A stretch of 64,000 nucleotides of DNA from Chryseobacterium wanjuense (lineage in GTDB: Bacteria > Bacteroidota > Bacteroidia > Flavobacteriales > Weeksellaceae). Below, in pieces: positions 54,647 through 63,197 of the stretch (position 1 is the first letter of the stretch; each line of letters starts with the position of its first letter). The notes below the pieces were generated by a model, which was not told where the DNA came from, ran no database searches, and saw only the letters and a list, made by a program, of their open reading frames with translations. The position numbers and the translations under genes were made by a program. The stretch is from contig NZ_FOIU01000004.1 in assembly GCF_900111495.1 (NCBI RefSeq), forward strand, positions 62,001 through 126,000. The letters run 5' to 3'.

Positions 54647-55114
54647 ATGGAGAATATTTTCCTCATCATATTTGATGTTTTTAATTTTGGATTACTTGTT
54701 TTTTTGTGGCAGTTTACAATAAGAAACTATAAAACTTTGCCGCAGACCATTCCTATTCATTTCGATTTTGATGGGAAGGCAGATAATTTCGGAACTAAAA
54801 AATATTCTTTTTTAACGCCGGTTTTACTTACAATATTTTACACTGTATTTGCTTTTGTTGTGAGAGCTCCTGAATATGCCAATTATCCTGTAAAAATTAC
54901 AGAGGATAATATGCACGCTCAGTTTTTGATTATGGAAATTTTCATCAGATGGCTGTATGCGCTTATTGCTCTGATTTTTTTGAACAGTCAGGATTATATG
55001 TTCAGGTATTCTTTTGATGAAAATGCAAAGCCGCGAGTGCCGATGACAACGGCTATTCTGACACTGTTTGGAAGTTTAATTATACTGTTCATTTTTGTAG
55101 GTCTTTTCAAATGA
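54647..55114 (+). CDS. DUF1648-domain membrane protein
   Basis: 155 residues, four predicted membrane spans (~5-22, ~60-80, ~105-120, ~133-152). Residues ~28-50 (TLPQTIPIHFDFDGKADNFG) match DUF1648, found in immunity-type and SdpI-like membrane proteins. Function unknown. It overlaps the next gene by four bases (ATGA), so the two are translationally coupled. Confidence 0.82.
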   Translation: MENIFLIIFDVFNFGLLVFLWQFTIRNYKTLPQTIPIHFDFDGKADNFGTKKYSFLTPVLLTIFYTVFAFVVRAPEYANYPVKITEDNMHAQFLIMEIFIRWLYALIALIFLNSQDYMFRYSFDENAKPRVPMTTAILTLFGSLIILFIFVGLFK

Positions 55115-55449
55115 TAAAATCTAAAAATAATACGGAACATTATATCTGGGGAAATGCCTGTGACAGCTGGGTTCTGAAAGACTCCCAAAATCTTTCCGTA
55201 AAACAGGAAATCATGCCTGCGGGAACTGCAGAGAAACTGCATTTTCATGAGTACTCAGAACAGTTTTTTTATATTTTAAAAGGGGAAGCAGTGTTTTATT
55301 GTGATGATGAAAAATTTTCAGTGAAAACAGGAGAAAGCATTTCTGTTTTACCGAAATCAAAACATTATATTGCAAACGAATCATTAGAAGAGCTGGAGTT
55401 TTTAGTAATTTCAAATCCTTCCACTAATAACGACAGAATAGAGATTTAA
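55111..55449 (+). CDS. Cupin-domain protein
   Basis: 112 residues. Single cupin barrel: HFHEYSEQFFYILKGEAVFYCD with the two His and Glu metal ligands near residues 45-53, and VLPKSKHYIAN with the third His near 90. Small stand-alone cupins of this type serve as isomerases, oxygenases or ligand sensors; the reaction is not predictable. It overlaps the DUF1648 gene and is followed by waaA after 11 bases. Confidence 0.85.
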   Translation: MIKSKNNTEHYIWGNACDSWVLKDSQNLSVKQEIMPAGTAEKLHFHEYSEQFFYILKGEAVFYCDDEKFSVKTGESISVLPKSKHYIANESLEELEFLVISNPSTNNDRIEI

Positions 55450-55460
55450 AATAAATTGAG

Positions 55461-56690
55461 ATGTATTTTTTTTATAACATATTCATCAATCTGCTCATCT
55501 TTGGGATGAAGGTTTTTTCGTTGTTTAATGATAAAACTAAAAAGGGCGTTGAAGGAAGGAAAAAGTCGTTACAAAAAGTTAAATCTGCATTTTCAAAGAC
55601 GGATAAAGTCATTTGGATGCACGCTGCAAGTTTGGGCGAATATGAGCAGGGACTTCCTGTTTTAGAACAGTTAAAAGAAAATTTTCCGGACCATAAGATT
55701 CTTGTAACATTCTTCTCTCCATCGGGGTATGAACACGTTGTTAAGAAAAAAAATATCGCAGATGCCATTTGTTATCTGCCATTTGATAAGAAGTCTTCCG
55801 TGAAAGAATTTATTTCTCAGTTTGATGTTCAACTATTTTTTACGGTGAAGTATGATTACTGGTATAATCTTCTGGAAGAATTAAAAAACAAAGGGGCAAA
55901 AACGTACGTCATTTCAGCGCTGTTCTACGAAAGACAATCCTTTTTTACCTCTTATGGAAAGTGGTTTGTAAAGGAACTGCAAAAAAATATTGACTGGTTT
56001 TTTCATCAGACTGAAATGTCTTTTGCATTGGCAAAAAGTATCGGATTGACAAAATCTTCCGTGACCGGAGACACCCGATTCGACAGGGTAAAACAATTGA
56101 GAACCCGCAATAATCATGTGGACTTCATCAAAGATTTCACTGGTGATGATAAGGTGGTGGTTTTTGGAAGTTCGTGGCAGGCGGAAGAAAAAGTTGCTGA
56201 AGAGGTTTTGCAGGGAAGCCCGTATGCCAAATTAATCATCGCTCCTCATGATTTGAAAAGAGTTCAGCATTTAAAACAAATTTTCCCTGACGCAATTTTA
56301 TACAGTGAAATAAAAAAATTAGTTAAAAATTTTCAGTCAAGAGTTTTAATTATTGACAGTATCGGTTTACTTTCAAAATTATATTCTTATGCCGATGTTG
56401 CGGTAGTTGGCGGTGGTTTTCATGATGCCGGACTGCACAATATTCTGGAAGCAGCGATTTTTGGGGTACCTGTAATTTTTGGAAATCATTACAGAAAAAA
56501 TCCTGAAGCAGATGAACTGATTTCAGTTGACGGTGGCAGATCTTTTGAAAATGCAGGTTTGGCCGCAGATTTTGTTATGTTTCTTTTAAATAATGAAGAA
56601 GAGCTTCTGAAAATGTCTGAAAATGCCGAGAAATTCGTTACAGAAAAACCGAACTCAACAGATTTAATTATAAAGAAAATTTTATCGTAA
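55461..56690 (+). CDS. waaA: 3-deoxy-D-manno-octulosonic acid (KDO) transferase
   Basis: 409 residues. Transfers KDO from CMP-KDO to lipid A precursors at the cytoplasmic face of the inner membrane. One N-terminal membrane anchor (FFYNIFINLLIFGMKVF). The catalytic region WMHAASLGEYEQGLPVLE near residue 55 contains the base Glu. The C-terminal GT30 domain has FGSSWQAEE and VAVVGGGFHDAGLHNILEAAIFG near 320. Bacteroidetes WaaA is usually single-function. The gene overlaps the convergent 56682-57308 gene by nine bases. Confidence 0.94.
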   Translation: MYFFYNIFINLLIFGMKVFSLFNDKTKKGVEGRKKSLQKVKSAFSKTDKVIWMHAASLGEYEQGLPVLEQLKENFPDHKILVTFFSPSGYEHVVKKKNIADAICYLPFDKKSSVKEFISQFDVQLFFTVKYDYWYNLLEELKNKGAKTYVISALFYERQSFFTSYGKWFVKELQKNIDWFFHQTEMSFALAKSIGLTKSSVTGDTRFDRVKQLRTRNNHVDFIKDFTGDDKVVVFGSSWQAEEKVAEEVLQGSPYAKLIIAPHDLKRVQHLKQIFPDAILYSEIKKLVKNFQSRVLIIDSIGLLSKLYSYADVAVVGGGFHDAGLHNILEAAIFGVPVIFGNHYRKNPEADELISVDGGRSFENAGLAADFVMFLLNNEEELLKMSENAEKFVTEKPNSTDLIIKKILS

Positions 56691-57308
56691 AAACCCCTGA
56701 TTTTTTATTTCTTTTACGATCTGATCTATATTTTCAGGAATATTTTCACATCTCAGCCATTTAAAATCCAGGTGATTATTGATGCAAAGCTTTTGCAGAT
56801 AATGATTTTTATTGATTTTGGTTTCAAGACTTTGCAGGTATTCATCAATTTCCATCCAGTAGTCTTCATCCAGCTTTTTAATAAGAAGTAATGCTCTGAA
56901 AATTTTATTAATGATATAAATATAGAGCTTGTAGACATTATCAAATCGTTGTCGACTAAGATCTTCGTTGTAGTCTAAAATTTTATCAATCAATAATAAA
57001 TTAAGAGAAACTTCTCCGAATTTATCGGTGGTAATTTTCACATGTTCAGTGATTTCTGCACTGATTTTTCGAATAATGCTTAAAAAATATTTCTGATTTC
57101 CGATATATTTTGAAGCCAATAACACTTTTTCCCGGACATTTTCTTCCATTGCATCTCGTTTGTCGTCGGTGGTTTCCTGATCGATCAGTTCAAAATACAA
57201 TTTTTTAGACAAAAGTTTATCCTTTTTCAATAATCTGAAAATAAGACGGTCTTTTTCTATGCTGGAAAATGCACTGAGTGCGGCTTTAAACTCTTTTGAA
57301 TACTCCAC
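56682..57308 (-). CDS. Helical protein of unknown function
   Basis: 208 residues, starting with GTG that overlaps the stop of the upstream glycosyltransferase by one base (TAGTG). No signal peptide, membrane span or recognised motif. The protein is charged, Leu/Lys/Glu-rich and probably all-helical (YKLYIYIINKIFRALLLIKKLDEDYW). The tight coupling suggests work with the glycosyltransferase or acyltransferase of the same operon, but no function is assigned. The 3' end overlaps waaA by nine bases. Confidence 0.75.
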   Translation of the reverse strand: MEYSKEFKAALSAFSSIEKDRLIFRLLKKDKLLSKKLYFELIDQETTDDKRDAMEENVREKVLLASKYIGNQKYFLSIIRKISAEITEHVKITTDKFGEVSLNLLLIDKILDYNEDLSRQRFDNVYKLYIYIINKIFRALLLIKKLDEDYWMEIDEYLQSLETKINKNHYLQKLCINNHLDFKWLRCENIPENIDQIVKEIKNQGFLR

Positions 57309-58066
57309 TAATTAAATATTTTTGAATATTTCAGAAATCCGTTTACTGCCCAGTTTGCCGTGTAATACAGAGATTTTACTGTAGAAAATTTCATAAAATC
57401 TTTATACACCAGATATTGATCTTTAATAATATTTTTCTTCTTTCTGGAAACACTGTTTTCACGCATTCTGTATTTCGCCAACGTCTTTTTTACGGGATAC
57501 CCTTTTGGAATTTCCTTTAGTAAATTCAGCCACATGACGTGATCTTCGCGCTTGCTTTTTACAGGAAAGAAAAATTTTCCGACCCTTTTTGTATCATAAA
57601 TGGTAGAAACCGGAGCCAGTCTGCAGGTTTTAAGCAAATTAGAAAAAGTCACAACTTTATCCGCCAGAAAATCCTTTAGAATAGGTTCCATCGTATGTTC
57701 ATCACATCTGGAATAGTTGCAGTAGACAAGTTCCGCATTATTTTCCTGCATATAATCTGTCATGGTTTCCAGATATTCCGGATACCAGTAATCGTCGGAA
57801 TCCAGGAAGGCAATGTATCTTCCCTGAGCTCTTTCCAGGCTTTTATTTCTCGCATTTCCGGCACCTCCGTTTTGCTCAAGAACCTGTAGTTTTATTCTGG
57901 GATCGTTGTATTTTTTAATGATTTCAACGGTATTGTCTTTGGACAAATCATCCGTAATGAGCCATTCCCAGTTTTCATAGGTTTGATCTAAAACAGATTG
58001 TATCGTTTCCTCGATAAACTCGGCGGAATTGTAAGATGGGGTAATGATGGAAACCAGGTCTTTCAT
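57308..58066 (-). CDS. Glycosyltransferase family 2
   Basis: 252 residues. GT-A fold: SIITPSYNSAEFIEETIQSVL at the N-terminus, DDLSKDNTVEII, GAGNARNKSLERA and the metal site FLDSDDYWYPEYL near residue 93. REDHVMWLNLLKEIPKGY near 175 is the acceptor-side ED region (R-E-D). The middle gene of an acyltransferase-GT2-unknown operon that faces waaA. Likely decorates lipopolysaccharide or another surface glycan; substrate unknown. Confidence 0.9.
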   Translation of the reverse strand: MKDLVSIITPSYNSAEFIEETIQSVLDQTYENWEWLITDDLSKDNTVEIIKKYNDPRIKLQVLEQNGGAGNARNKSLERAQGRYIAFLDSDDYWYPEYLETMTDYMQENNAELVYCNYSRCDEHTMEPILKDFLADKVVTFSNLLKTCRLAPVSTIYDTKRVGKFFFPVKSKREDHVMWLNLLKEIPKGYPVKKTLAKYRMRENSVSRKKKNIIKDQYLVYKDFMKFSTVKSLYYTANWAVNGFLKYSKIFN

Positions 58067-58090
58067 TTTGTGTTTTAAATTTCATTAAAA

Positions 58091-59068
58091 TTATAAAAAT
58101 CTTTTTTCATAAAAATGCCATGAGCTTACTCCCACCGCAATCACAACCAACATACAGACAATAGCCATTACATAAGGATTATAATCCTGAAAAAGCCCCA
58201 ATGTCGTAAAAGTTCTGATGATAGGGAAGTGGAAAATATAAATTCCGTACGTGAAATCTCCGTATTTTCCGAAGTTATTTAAGAATTTGAATGAATAGGC
58301 GATATAAAGCGTAATGATACCGATCATCGCGGGAGAGAATAAAATAATTCCTGTGAATAGATCGATCCAAACGGTTATAATAGCAATGATAAACAGTAAA
58401 TTTTTATGTTTAATAAATTGATCAAAATTAAAATAAATCAGCATTCCAGGAATGAAGTAGGATAAAGTTCCCGGAATTTGTTTCGCAATTGAAACCTTTC
58501 CTATGGATTCAAAATAATTAAGGTAAATAAGAGATAAAAAATAGATGATAATTAAGCTGGTATTTCTGTATTTATTGTTTTTACCGAAAAGAAGAAACAA
58601 TAACGGAACGCAAAAATAATAGGACATTTCAACTTTTAAAGTCCAGAGCGCACCGTTCACCGCCTGATTGCCGAAAACTCCCGGAAGCCAGGGTGCTTTG
58701 AAATTTAGAAATAAAGAATTCCAGAAAAGGTATTTATACACCTGTGTATTGCTGAAATATTCTCTAAAAGGAAGGGTACTGACCAAACTTAGCAAAATAG
58801 CACATAAAAAAACAACTAATAAATAAGCAGGAACAATTCTGTTGATTCTCTTTTTAATATAGCTTTTTAAGCTTGAAGATCTGTCGTAGCTTCTTGCAAT
58901 AAGAAATCCACTGACAATAAAAAAACCGAAAACTGCAATCTCAATCGGGCTGTTTTCTAGTATTTTGAGCTCTTTGGAGGCACTTAGCGTCCCTAAATGT
59001 CCTACAAAAACGATAAAAGCGAGGAGAACACGTAAAAAGTCAAAATTATTTTTCGTAATGTCTTGCAT
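58091..59068 (-). CDS. Acyltransferase family 3 membrane protein
   Basis: 325 residues with about ten membrane spans. NNFDFLRVLLAFIVFVGHL near the N-terminus contains the conserved Arg and His of the acyltransferase 3 (OafA/YrhL) family, and RINRIVPAYLLVVF is the next hallmark. These enzymes O-acetylate surface sugars. Several upstream start codons exist (59074 and a TTG at 59086), but a -7 element at 59084-59091 leaves 59068 as the first start with a usable leader. It leads the operon with the GT2 gene. Confidence 0.9.
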   Translation of the reverse strand: MQDITKNNFDFLRVLLAFIVFVGHLGTLSASKELKILENSPIEIAVFGFFIVSGFLIARSYDRSSSLKSYIKKRINRIVPAYLLVVFLCAILLSLVSTLPFREYFSNTQVYKYLFWNSLFLNFKAPWLPGVFGNQAVNGALWTLKVEMSYYFCVPLLFLLFGKNNKYRNTSLIIIYFLSLIYLNYFESIGKVSIAKQIPGTLSYFIPGMLIYFNFDQFIKHKNLLFIIAIITVWIDLFTGIILFSPAMIGIITLYIAYSFKFLNNFGKYGDFTYGIYIFHFPIIRTFTTLGLFQDYNPYVMAIVCMLVVIAVGVSSWHFYEKRFL

Positions 59069-59083
59069 TTGCATTGTTTTGTG

Positions 59084-59091
59084 CAAAAATA
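59084..59091 (-). promoter_or_regulatory. -7 element of the acyltransferase operon
   Basis: TATTTTTG on the minus strand, 16 bases before the start at 59068. Confidence 0.45.
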
Positions 59092-59267
59092 GCTTTTTTC
59101 GAAGAATAGAGGGTTATTCCGGTGTTCAATATTTTGTTAAATAGAGGTAATATTGGGTGAAAATGCTTTTATATTTTTGAAAATAAATAAGTTTCCAATA
59201 ATTTTTCACAAAAAATTATTAAATAAATCAAAAAAATTATAATTTTAGCCCTTGAAAAATTTGATAC

Positions 59268-59741
59268 ATGAAGAAATTAGCATTACTATTTGCAGGTTTA
59301 TCATTATTTGTAGCTACCGGATGTAATAACGACGACGATACTACTATTGAATATCCGCTTGTTGGAACTTGGCAGCCGGTGAAAGAAGTTGTTACGACTG
59401 TCCCTGTAGGAGGCACTCCTGTTTCCGACGAGATCACTTATACAGACTGTCAGAAACAAGGTAGATGGGTTTTCAATTCCGGAAATACCGGAAAAGCAAC
59501 GGATAAAGGTGATGGCGCAATTCCCGGAGAATGTGTGACAACTTTTGACAGAAACTTTACTTATATTTATAATAATGACACCAAAGCTATTGAAGTGAAG
59601 TATCAAGGAATTGTAGAACCAGACAAAGGGAAAGTAACGGGTCTCAACGAAACTACACTGAACCTTACGATCGAAGATACAACAGATCCTACTGAATATC
59701 ATTCTGTGACTTATACATTCAAGAGAATTCCTCAACAATAA
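59268..59741 (+). CDS. Lipocalin-like lipoprotein
   Basis: 157 residues. Lipoprotein signal with VATGC (Cys19) followed by NNDDDTT, an acidic patch that resembles the lipoprotein export signal for the cell surface in Bacteroidetes. The body, LVGTWQPVKEVVTT and later NLTIEDTTDPTEYHSVTYTF, looks like a lipocalin-type eight-strand barrel. Ligand unknown. Monocistronic, with a tetraloop terminator. Confidence 0.82.
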   Translation: MKKLALLFAGLSLFVATGCNNDDDTTIEYPLVGTWQPVKEVVTTVPVGGTPVSDEITYTDCQKQGRWVFNSGNTGKATDKGDGAIPGECVTTFDRNFTYIYNNDTKAIEVKYQGIVEPDKGKVTGLNETTLNLTIEDTTDPTEYHSVTYTFKRIPQQ

Positions 59742-59766
59742 TCAGAATTAAATATTTAAAATAAAG

Positions 59767-59792
59767 ATCTCATCTTCGGATGGGATTTTTTT
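59767..59792 (+). terminator. Terminator of the lipocalin-like gene
   Basis: Arms ATCTCATC and GATGGGAT with one mismatch around a TTCG loop, followed by a T-run. Confidence 0.75.
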
Positions 59793-59842
59793 GTGATTGC
59801 TAATTAATCGAAAATTAAAATTTCCATTTCTTTTAAAATCAT

Positions 59843-59850
59843 TATTTTTG
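59843..59850 (+). promoter_or_regulatory. -7 element of leuS
   Basis: TATTTTTG, giving a leader of about 60 bases that includes two TCTAACATCTA repeats. Confidence 0.45.
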
Positions 59851-59878
59851 TGAATCTTGATTTTAGAATTAAAAAAAA

Positions 59879-59903
59879 TCTAACATCTAGAGTCTAACAT
59901 CTA
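59879..59903. repeat. Two 11-base direct repeats in the leuS leader
   Basis: TCTAACATCTA at 59879-59889 and 59893-59903, similar in sequence to the TCTAACT tandem repeats between accB and accC. Confidence 0.75.
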
Positions 59904-59917
59904 ATATCTATAAAAAA

Positions 59918-62900
59918 GTGTTTTACGATCATCAGCAGATAGAAAAAAAGTGGCAGAAATACTGGGAAGACAATCAAACGTACAAAACTTCCAATAACAC
60001 AGACAAACCAAAATTTTATGTTCTCGATATGTTTCCGTATCCATCAGGAGCAGGGCTTCACGTAGGCCATCCGCTTGGGTATATTGCGTCAGATATTTAC
60101 GCGAGATATAAGAGACATCAGGGTTTCAATGTTCTCCACCCGGTTGGTTACGACAGTTTCGGACTTCCTGCTGAGCAATATGCAATTCAGACTGGGCAGC
60201 ATCCTGCGATCACCACTGAACAAAATATTACAAGATATGAGGAACAATTAAAAAAGATTGGTTTCTCATTCGACTGGAGCAGGGAGGTAAGAACTTCCGA
60301 CGCTTCCTATTATAAATGGACACAATGGATTTTTATCGAATTGTTCCATTCCTGGTATAATAAGGATACAGACAAGGCAGAACCGATCTCAACTTTAATC
60401 AAACATTTTGAAGAAAAAGGAACGGAAGATGTAAATGCCAATCAAAACGACGAATTACATTTCACGGCAGAAGAATGGAAAGAAGCTTCTGATATTGATA
60501 AAGAAGATATTTTATTAAATTATCGTTTAGCCTACAGAGCAGAAACGACAGTAAACTGGTGTCCGGCTTTAGGAACAGTTTTGGCAAACGATGAGGTGAA
60601 AGACGGAAAATCTGAAAGAGGAGGTTTCCCTGTTTTCCAAAAGAAAATGATGCAGTGGAGCATGAGAATTTCTGCATATTCAGAAAGGTTATTACAAGGT
60701 TTAAAAACTCTTGACTGGCCACAACCTCTGAAAGATTCCCAGGAATACTGGATCGGGAAATCTCAGGGAGCGCAGGTGAGATTCAATGTTGAAGGTCACG
60801 ATGAGATCATTGAAGTGTTCACGACAAGACCTGACACAATTTTTGGAGCGACTTTTATGGTATTGGCTCCTGAAAATCCTTTGGTGGAAACAATTACTAC
60901 AGCCGAACAAAAAGCTGAAGTAGATACTTATATTGAAGAAACTTCCAAAAAAACCGAAAGAGACAGAATGTCTGATGTGAAAAACGTTTCGGGTGCTTTC
61001 ACGGGAAGTTATGCGGTCAATCCTTTCAGCAATGAGAGAATGCCGATCTATATTTCAGATTATGTATTGATGGGATACGGAACGGGAGCTGTAATGGCGG
61101 TTCCTGCACATGACGAGCGCGATCACAGATTTGCGAAGAAATTTAATCTTGAAATTAAAAAAGTTGTAGAAACAGACGAAGACGTTCAGGAAAAATCTTT
61201 TGATTCTAAAACCAGCGTTTGCGTAAATTCTGATTTCTTGAATGGTTTAAGTTATGACGAGGCAAAAGCTTTAATTATTACAGCCATAGAAAAAAGAGGC
61301 ATCGGTCACGGAACGACGAACTACAGACAGCGTGATGCGATTTTCTCAAGACAGCGTTATTGGGGAGAGCCTGTTCCTATATATTATAAGGATGGGATGC
61401 CTTACACGTTGCCGACTTCTGCATTGCCTTTAGAACTTCCTGAAGTTGAAAAATATTTACCGACAGAAGACGGAGATCCGCCATTAGGAAATGCAAAAAC
61501 TTTTGCATGGGATGAAGCGAATCAAAAAGTGGTGGCTACAGATTTAATTGATGAAAAAACTGTTTTCCCATTAGAATTATCTACAATGCCCGGTTGGGCT
61601 GGAAGCTCTTGGTATTTCCTGAGATATATGGATCCGAATGATGATGAGGTTTTTGTTAAAAAAGAACTGGCAGATTATTGGGGACAGGTAGATTTATATA
61701 TAGGAGGCAGCGAGCACGCGACAGGTCACTTATTATATTCCCGTTTCTGGAATATGTTCTTAAAAGACAGAGGGTATATCAGTCATGATGAGCCTTTCCA
61801 GAAGTTGATTAATCAGGGTATGATTTTGGGGATGAGTGCTTTTGTATTTAGGATTGCCTTAAATATGAGAAAAAAGGCAGAGTCTCAAAGAGTAGGAAAT
61901 GGCAAGTTGACTAAGTTAAATGAAGTTGAACAAATTGTTTTAAAAAATTTGTTTATTTCAAACGGGTATAAAAAATATATTAAAACATTAAGTTCTAAGG
62001 AGGAAGGCTTTACAGAAAACAAAAACAAGTTTTTTGATTTACTTACTCCATATATTGAGAAAGAATTTAAGAATTTAAACCTTGACATAAAAGAATATGA
62101 ATTGGATTCACTAATTCCATTCCAGAGGTTTGTGACTCATGTTGATATATCTTTATTAAAAGGAACATCAGATGAATTAAATATTGATGCTTTTAAAAAG
62201 TGGAGACCGGAATTTGCTGATGCCGAATTTATTTTAGAAGAAGATGGAAAATACATTACCGAACGTGAAGTAGAAAAAATGTCCAAATCAAAATACAACG
62301 TTGTAAACCCTGATGACATCTGTAATGAATATGGAGCAGATGGTTTAAGGTTGTATGAAATGTTCTTAGGTCCGCTAGAGCAATCCAAACCTTGGAACAC
62401 GCAAGGACTGAGTGGTGTTTACGGTTTCCTGAAAAAATTCTGGAATCTTTATTTTAATGGAGAAAATTTTGAAGTTTCAGACGAAGAACCTACAAAAGCC
62501 GAATATAAAGTATTGCATACATTAATAAAGAAGGTAGTTTACGACATCGAAAACTTCTCTTTCAACACGTCTGTATCTTCATTTATGATCGCTGTAAATG
62601 AATTACAAAAAATAAAATGTAACAAACGCAATATTTTGGAACCTTTAGCCGTTATCATCTCTCCTTATGCCCCGCACATTTGTGAAGAGCTTTGGAGTTT
62701 GCTGGGTCATGATACTTCTGTCGAATTCGAGAAATTCCCTGTGCTGAACGAGGATTATCTAGTAGAAGACGAAATAGAATATCCGGTGAGTGTAAACGGA
62801 AGAACAAAGTTTAAAATATCCCTATCTGCTCAGTTATCTCCGAAGGAAGTGGAGGATTTGGTGATAAATGATGAGAAAATGCAACAGATTCTGGAAGGAA

Positions 62901-62956
62901 AAGCGCCGAAAAAAATCATTGTAGTGCCTCACAGAATTGTGAATATCGTAATTTAA
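59918..62956 (+). CDS. leuS: Leucine--tRNA ligase
   Basis: 1012 residues with a GTG start. Charges tRNA-Leu. The HIGH-type motif is HVGH (residues 48-51) in FPYPSGAGLHVGHPLGY; the editing domain and WCPALGTVLANDE are typical. KMSKS is at residues 787-791, followed by GADGLRLYEMFLGPLEQSKPWN. Residues ~647-740 (61856-62137) form a Lys/Glu-rich helical stretch of 94 residues, where related LeuRS proteins, as remembered, have about 25. All catalytic motifs are intact, so the enzyme should be active. Confidence 0.96.
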   Translation: MFYDHQQIEKKWQKYWEDNQTYKTSNNTDKPKFYVLDMFPYPSGAGLHVGHPLGYIASDIYARYKRHQGFNVLHPVGYDSFGLPAEQYAIQTGQHPAITTEQNITRYEEQLKKIGFSFDWSREVRTSDASYYKWTQWIFIELFHSWYNKDTDKAEPISTLIKHFEEKGTEDVNANQNDELHFTAEEWKEASDIDKEDILLNYRLAYRAETTVNWCPALGTVLANDEVKDGKSERGGFPVFQKKMMQWSMRISAYSERLLQGLKTLDWPQPLKDSQEYWIGKSQGAQVRFNVEGHDEIIEVFTTRPDTIFGATFMVLAPENPLVETITTAEQKAEVDTYIEETSKKTERDRMSDVKNVSGAFTGSYAVNPFSNERMPIYISDYVLMGYGTGAVMAVPAHDERDHRFAKKFNLEIKKVVETDEDVQEKSFDSKTSVCVNSDFLNGLSYDEAKALIITAIEKRGIGHGTTNYRQRDAIFSRQRYWGEPVPIYYKDGMPYTLPTSALPLELPEVEKYLPTEDGDPPLGNAKTFAWDEANQKVVATDLIDEKTVFPLELSTMPGWAGSSWYFLRYMDPNDDEVFVKKELADYWGQVDLYIGGSEHATGHLLYSRFWNMFLKDRGYISHDEPFQKLINQGMILGMSAFVFRIALNMRKKAESQRVGNGKLTKLNEVEQIVLKNLFISNGYKKYIKTLSSKEEGFTENKNKFFDLLTPYIEKEFKNLNLDIKEYELDSLIPFQRFVTHVDISLLKGTSDELNIDAFKKWRPEFADAEFILEEDGKYITEREVEKMSKSKYNVVNPDDICNEYGADGLRLYEMFLGPLEQSKPWNTQGLSGVYGFLKKFWNLYFNGENFEVSDEEPTKAEYKVLHTLIKKVVYDIENFSFNTSVSSFMIAVNELQKIKCNKRNILEPLAVIISPYAPHICEELWSLLGHDTSVEFEKFPVLNEDYLVEDEIEYPVSVNGRTKFKISLSAQLSPKEVEDLVINDEKMQQILEGKAPKKIIVVPHRIVNIVI

Positions 62957-63197
62957 AAAAAAATTAACATTGGCAAATTAAAAAAAATGAGGGTCTTATT
63001 TTTTTAATTTTTTAACGTAAATGTTAAAATTAAGGATTATTGCCAAAAAAAGAGAAAATAATTATAATATCGAAAGTGTATTAAAATTTCCTTGTCAAAA
63101 AAAAGGCAAATGTTTATTTAAGACTCTTGCATTTTAATTATTTTTGCCTTTAATTTACACCTTGTAAAATTTTTAAAACAATATAATTTAGTTAAAT
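62957..63197. other. AT-rich intergenic region between leuS and the ExbB-type gene
   Basis: 241 very AT-rich bases. It holds a -7 element (63139-63146). No clear terminator for leuS; a weak TTAAC/GTTAA hairpin near 63011 is the only candidate. Confidence 0.5.
63139..63146 (+). promoter_or_regulatory. -7 element of the ExbB-type gene
   Basis: TATTTTTG, 52 bases before the start codon. Confidence 0.4.

Noticed and set aside
59304..59738. Open frame of 144 codons antisense to the lipocalin-like lipoprotein gene
   Set aside because: The plus-strand frame has a clear lipoprotein signal and terminator; the antisense frame has neither.
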